NCBI RefSeq assembly: GCF_900110955.1
Contig: NZ_FOFR01000010.1
Coordinates: 62,001 to 126,000 of the forward strand
Length of the DNA: 64,000 bases
Reading direction: 5' to 3'
DNA from: Lentzea xinjiangensis
Lineage (GTDB): Bacteria > Actinomycetota > Actinomycetes > Mycobacteriales > Pseudonocardiaceae
The translations under genes were made by a program, and so were the position numbers. The notes beneath the pieces were generated by a model. It had not been told where the DNA came from. It worked only from the letters and a program-made list of their open reading frames with translations, and made no database searches. Below are positions 61,144 to 64,000 of this stretch, piece by piece; positions within the stretch are counted from its first letter, which is position 1; every line of letters starts with the position of its first letter.

Positions 61144-62640
61144 TCAGGACGCGGGTTCGCCGGCCGGGGCGGCGAGCGGCGTGCCGAGGCGGACCGGAGT
61201 GCCGAAGTTCGGCGTGCCGTCGGCGTTCCAGGTGAACTTCTGCGCGCGGGTGGAGCGGTTCATGTCGCAGCCGCCCGAGGCGCTGTCGTTGGCGTGGTAG
61301 ACGATCCAGTCCTCCGTGCCGTCGGGCGACTTGAAGAACCCGTTGTGGCCGGGGGCGAACACGCCGTTGCCGTCGTTGCGCTGGAACACCGGGTTGGGCG
61401 ACTTCGTCCAATGCGACCGGTTGAGCGGGTCGGACCCGGTGAGGGTGAGCAGTCCCAGCTTGTAGTCCGGGCCCCAGCACGCACTGGCCGAGTACACGAT
61501 CATCGTCTTCCCGTTGCGGTACAACGGCTCAGCGCCCTCGTTGACCGCCGCGGTCTGCCGTTCCCACGCCAGCGTCGGCTGGGAGATGGTGCGCCGCGCG
61601 CCGCTGAGCGTGTAGGGGTTCGACATCGGGGTGATGGTCAACGACTGGGTGCCGTCCATCGCACTGCCCATCAGGTACAGCTTGCCGCCGTGCTGGAGGA
61701 TGCTCGGGTCCAGCTCCCAGGTGTTGCCCAGGTCGGCCTTGAAGCTGTAGGGCCCCATGGGGTCGGCACCGGAGGACTCCAGCACGTGCAGTCGTTGGGT
61801 GGGGTTGTAGTCCGGCACGTTCTGCCCGGCGACGTAGTACAAGTACCAGCGGCCGTTGAGGAGGTGGAACTCCGGCGCCCACATGTTGCAGCAGCCGTTC
61901 GGCCGGCCTGCCAGGTTGAAGATCACCTGGTCGGCGGCGCTCGACAGCCCGGCGAGGGTGCGCGATCGGCGCATGGTGATCGTGGAGTTCCACGTCGTCG
62001 TCGCCAGGTAGTAGTACCCGTTGTGGTGTTGCAGCCAGGGATCCGGACCGTTGCGCTTGATCGGGTTGGTGAACGTGCCCGCCGCCGGCGCGCCCAGCTT
62101 CACCAGCTGCCACTGCTGGTTCGCGCCGCCGGTGTCGGGCCACTGCACGACCCGCGCACCGTCGGCGGTGGACCACTCGTAGGTCTCCACGGCCTTGCCG
62201 CTGTTGCGGTTGAGCAGCCGCACGTACCCACCGGACGAGTCCGCGAGCTGGAACTGCTGACTGGTCGCGTTGCCGTCGGCCCATTGCACGAGGTCGGCGG
62301 CGTCGGCGGTCGAGCTGCCCGAGACCTGGAGGACCTTGTTGCTGTGTTTGGACCTCAGCCGGTAGTAGCCGCCACCGGAGTCGACGAACTGCCACTGCTG
62401 CCACGCCCCGTCGTTGCGCGTGTACTGCGAGATCCTGGCGCCGTCGTTGGTGGCGAGGTCGTAGACGTCCAAGGCCTTGCCGCTGTTGCGGTTGACCAGA
62501 ACGTACGACGCGTTGATGTCCACTGTGGCCGCCGACACCGCCGGTGGCAGGGCGGAGGTGATCCCGCCGAGCAACGCGGTGGTGGTGGCCAGGACGAGGG
62601 TGGTCCGCCGTCGTCTGCGGCGGCTGGTGGTCGAGATCAT
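61144..62640 (-). CDS. secreted RICIN-CBM13/GH43 family enzyme
   Basis: This 498-aa protein has a signal peptide (about 1-37, RRRRRRTT then hydrophobic), a ricin-type beta-trefoil (about 40-180; three repeats with NRNSGKALDVYD-like and QQWQF marks) and a C-terminal GH43 domain (NGPDPWLQHHNGYYYLATTT, WELDPSILQHGGKLYLMGS, NEGAEPLYRNG giving the D, D, E triad). Best guess is an exo-arabinanase or arabinofuranosidase on arabinan. ATG 62640 has AGGGAG upstream. Confidence 0.88.
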   Translation of the reverse strand: MISTTSRRRRRRTTLVLATTTALLGGITSALPPAVSAATVDINASYVLVNRNSGKALDVYDLATNDGARISQYTRNDGAWQQWQFVDSGGGYYRLRSKHSNKVLQVSGSSTADAADLVQWADGNATSQQFQLADSSGGYVRLLNRNSGKAVETYEWSTADGARVVQWPDTGGANQQWQLVKLGAPAAGTFTNPIKRNGPDPWLQHHNGYYYLATTTWNSTITMRRSRTLAGLSSAADQVIFNLAGRPNGCCNMWAPEFHLLNGRWYLYYVAGQNVPDYNPTQRLHVLESSGADPMGPYSFKADLGNTWELDPSILQHGGKLYLMGSAMDGTQSLTITPMSNPYTLSGARRTISQPTLAWERQTAAVNEGAEPLYRNGKTMIVYSASACWGPDYKLGLLTLTGSDPLNRSHWTKSPNPVFQRNDGNGVFAPGHNGFFKSPDGTEDWIVYHANDSASGGCDMNRSTRAQKFTWNADGTPNFGTPVRLGTPLAAPAGEPAS

Positions 62641-62684
62641 GCTCTTCTCCCTGCGGGGCGCTGCGCGGGTGTCAGGTACGTGCA

Positions 62685-63635
62685 TCAGTGGACGTAGGGC
62701 CAGCCGCCGGAGTCGATCGCCAGCAGGTTGACGCCGAGCAGGGACGCGCCGTTGTCCGCGTAGTAGTGGTAGACCAGCACGTCGCTGTCGCTGTCCGCCA
62801 GCACGTCCTGGTGCCCAGGGCCGTGGATGCTGCCCTGGCCGGCGAGGACCTCGGTACCACCGCCGGAGGTCAACGTCGTGCCGTTGCGGTCGACGTAAGG
62901 GCCGGTGACGCTGGCCGAGCGGCCGACCATGACGCGGTAGGTGCTGGAGGCGCCCTGGCAGCAGCGGTCGAACGAGACGAAGAGGTAGAAGTAGCTGCCG
63001 CGCTTGACGATGTTCGGCGCCTCGATCGCGCCGCCGTTGCGGCCGGCGATGGCGCGGATCGTGGAGTCCGAGCGCAGACCGGTCGACGAGTTGAGCGCGA
63101 TCATCTTGATGCCGGACCAGAAGGAGCCGAAGCTCAGCCACCAGCGGCCCTGGTCGTCGACGACGAGGTCGGGGTCGATGGCGTTGAAGTTGTCGCTGGT
63201 GCGCGACTCGACGACCAAGCCGCGGTTGGTCCACGTGCCGGAGTTGCCACTGGAGCTCGTGGCCAGGAAGACCGCCGAGCGGTTGGAGCCGAAAGTCGAG
63301 GCCGAGTAGTACATCCAGTACTGGCCGTTGCGGTAGGAGATGTCCGGCGCCCAGAGGTTGCGGCTGTTCGCGGTGTAGGTGTCGGCCCACGGCGTGCCGC
63401 TGGGGAAGGCGGCGCCGGCGTTGCGGAACGCGGTGCGGTCGGTGGAGGTCTTGAGCGCGATTCCGTTGCCGGTGTGCGCGATCAGGTAGCTGCCGTCCGA
63501 GCGCTTGACGGCGCTCGGGTCGTGCACGCCGATGTCACCGGTGACCCGGCCTGGGGCGGGGTATGCCGCCGCCGCGGATGGTGTCATCGCGGCTGTGGCG
63601 GCCAAGGCCAGCAGCGGTATCAGAACGCGTTTCAT
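62685..63635 (-). CDS. secreted GH43 arabinan endo-1,5-alpha-L-arabinosidase
   Basis: This 316-aa protein has a signal peptide (MKRVLIPLLALAATAAMTPS, cleaved near AAAAYP) and a five-bladed GH43 catalytic domain: GDIGVHDPSAVKRSDGSYLI (general base D), NAIDPDLVVDDQGRWW (second D) and GGAIEAPNIVKRGSYFYLFV (acid E). This set is typical of endo-arabinanases. Length fits. It precedes the RICIN-GH43 gene by 44 nt in the same direction and would depolymerise arabinan outside the cell. Confidence 0.9.
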   Translation of the reverse strand: MKRVLIPLLALAATAAMTPSAAAAYPAPGRVTGDIGVHDPSAVKRSDGSYLIAHTGNGIALKTSTDRTAFRNAGAAFPSGTPWADTYTANSRNLWAPDISYRNGQYWMYYSASTFGSNRSAVFLATSSSGNSGTWTNRGLVVESRTSDNFNAIDPDLVVDDQGRWWLSFGSFWSGIKMIALNSSTGLRSDSTIRAIAGRNGGAIEAPNIVKRGSYFYLFVSFDRCCQGASSTYRVMVGRSASVTGPYVDRNGTTLTSGGGTEVLAGQGSIHGPGHQDVLADSDSDVLVYHYYADNGASLLGVNLLAIDSGGWPYVH

Positions 63636-64000
63636 CGATAAGACCACGATGTCCTCGATTTCTGGCGAGTGGTTGCGGCGGCGCGACTTGTTGCCGACTG
63701 GTGCAGTGCACGTGTCGGCTGATGGGTGTTGAGCGGGTGTCAGCGCGAGGGGCAGGACGTCCTGTGCCGGCGTGCTGATCTGCACAGTGCGAAGACGTCA
63801 GCTGCCCGGAAAGTCGTCTGCGTGCGTGAGCCCATGTCTCGCCTCCTCGCGAGCGGGAACCTGAGTGCACCACCGGTTGTGTTCCGGGCCACATCACCGA
63901 AGCGCTCTCAGCACGATAACGATGCCTGGCACACTCGACAAGGCCCTCTGTTATCGCTAACAGTGGTTGTTAAGTCGAATTTTTCGACCACACAAGTTTC
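63636..64000. promoter_or_regulatory. upstream region of the endo-arabinanase with operator-like palindrome
   Basis: This 365-bp region has no gene. CTGTTA-TCGC-TAACAG (63948-63963) is a perfect-arm palindrome, and CGATAAC at 63914-63920 repeats part of it in the opposite orientation. Both differ from the TTGCWGCGCWGCAA sites before the ABC operon, so a second regulator may act on the secreted enzymes. Confidence 0.5.

Overview
The window is high-GC actinobacterial DNA. GTG starts, GGAGG ribosome sites and GTGA/ATGA gene overlaps are frequent. Gene content (SecA2, a fused biotin carboxylase/carboxyltransferase, PucR/GAF regulator, Spo0M, KhtTU, many short-chain dehydrogenases) points to a filamentous actinomycete, probably Pseudonocardiales (Lentzea/Saccharothrix/Actinosynnema type). 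That placement is inference from gene content, not a database match.

Layout. 1-6.5 kb: 3' part of a DUF2252 gene, ornithine aminotransferase (rocD), PPK2 polyphosphate kinase, a Tat-exported lactonase-like propeller, a HipA-like kinase/DUF3037 pair, an LCP cell-wall ligase and a 35-codon gene. 6.7-10.3 kb: a hydroxybutyrate unit (bdhA, MFS carrier, GAF-PucR regulator). 10.5-12.4 kb: a ferredoxin reductase with only the tail of a Rieske ferredoxin before it. 12.4-20.4 kb: secA2, an MFS carrier, a 1003-residue acyl-CoA carboxylase, Spo0M and a GlsB-like membrane protein. 20.4-29.6 kb: a fatty or branched acyl-CoA catabolic regulon (TetR, acyl-CoA dehydrogenase, thiolase, SDRs, MaoC, FabG-like, quinone oxidoreductase). 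Its units share a CTAAGC-N4-GCTTAG operator, which also sits before the carboxylase. 29.8-39.7 kb: conserved chromosomal genes, including an SOS-like box before a coiled-coil protein, a cytosolic subtilase with a coupled inhibitor-like ORF, khtTU, DUF1015, aroH, cmk-plsC-der, and a NarL-type two-component pair.

39.8-53.9 kb is an accessory island that begins at an intact tRNA-Pro(GGG). It holds a dead tyrosine integrase fused to a truncated XRE regulator and fragments of several genes (HAD phosphatase, AraC regulator). It also holds fragments of IS110, IS481, IS3 and NF041680-like transposases, a frameshifted IS5-like element with both inverted repeats, and a 42-bp perfect palindrome. Intact genes survive among these: a methyltransferase-esterase-monooxygenase set, a ferritin-like protein that appears to lack metal ligands, a large LuxR regulator and a GNAT acetyltransferase.

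53.9-64 kb is an arabinan utilisation locus: LacI repressor, sugar ABC transporter (binding protein and two permeases, no ATPase), intracellular GH51 arabinofuranosidase, a decayed GH43-CBM42 enzyme, and two secreted GH43 enzymes. Secreted enzymes would release arabino-oligosaccharides, the ABC system would import them, GH51 would cleave them, and LacI would respond. Repeated TTGCWGCGCWGCAA sites lie in the divergent lacI/ABC gap and a different palindrome lies before the terminal GH43 gene.

No rRNA or CRISPR array was seen. The best leads are the shared TetR operator set, the trans-encoded propeptide-like partner of the subtilase, the SOS-like box, the island wreckage and the 35-aa gene. I did not find a clearly novel multi-gene system.
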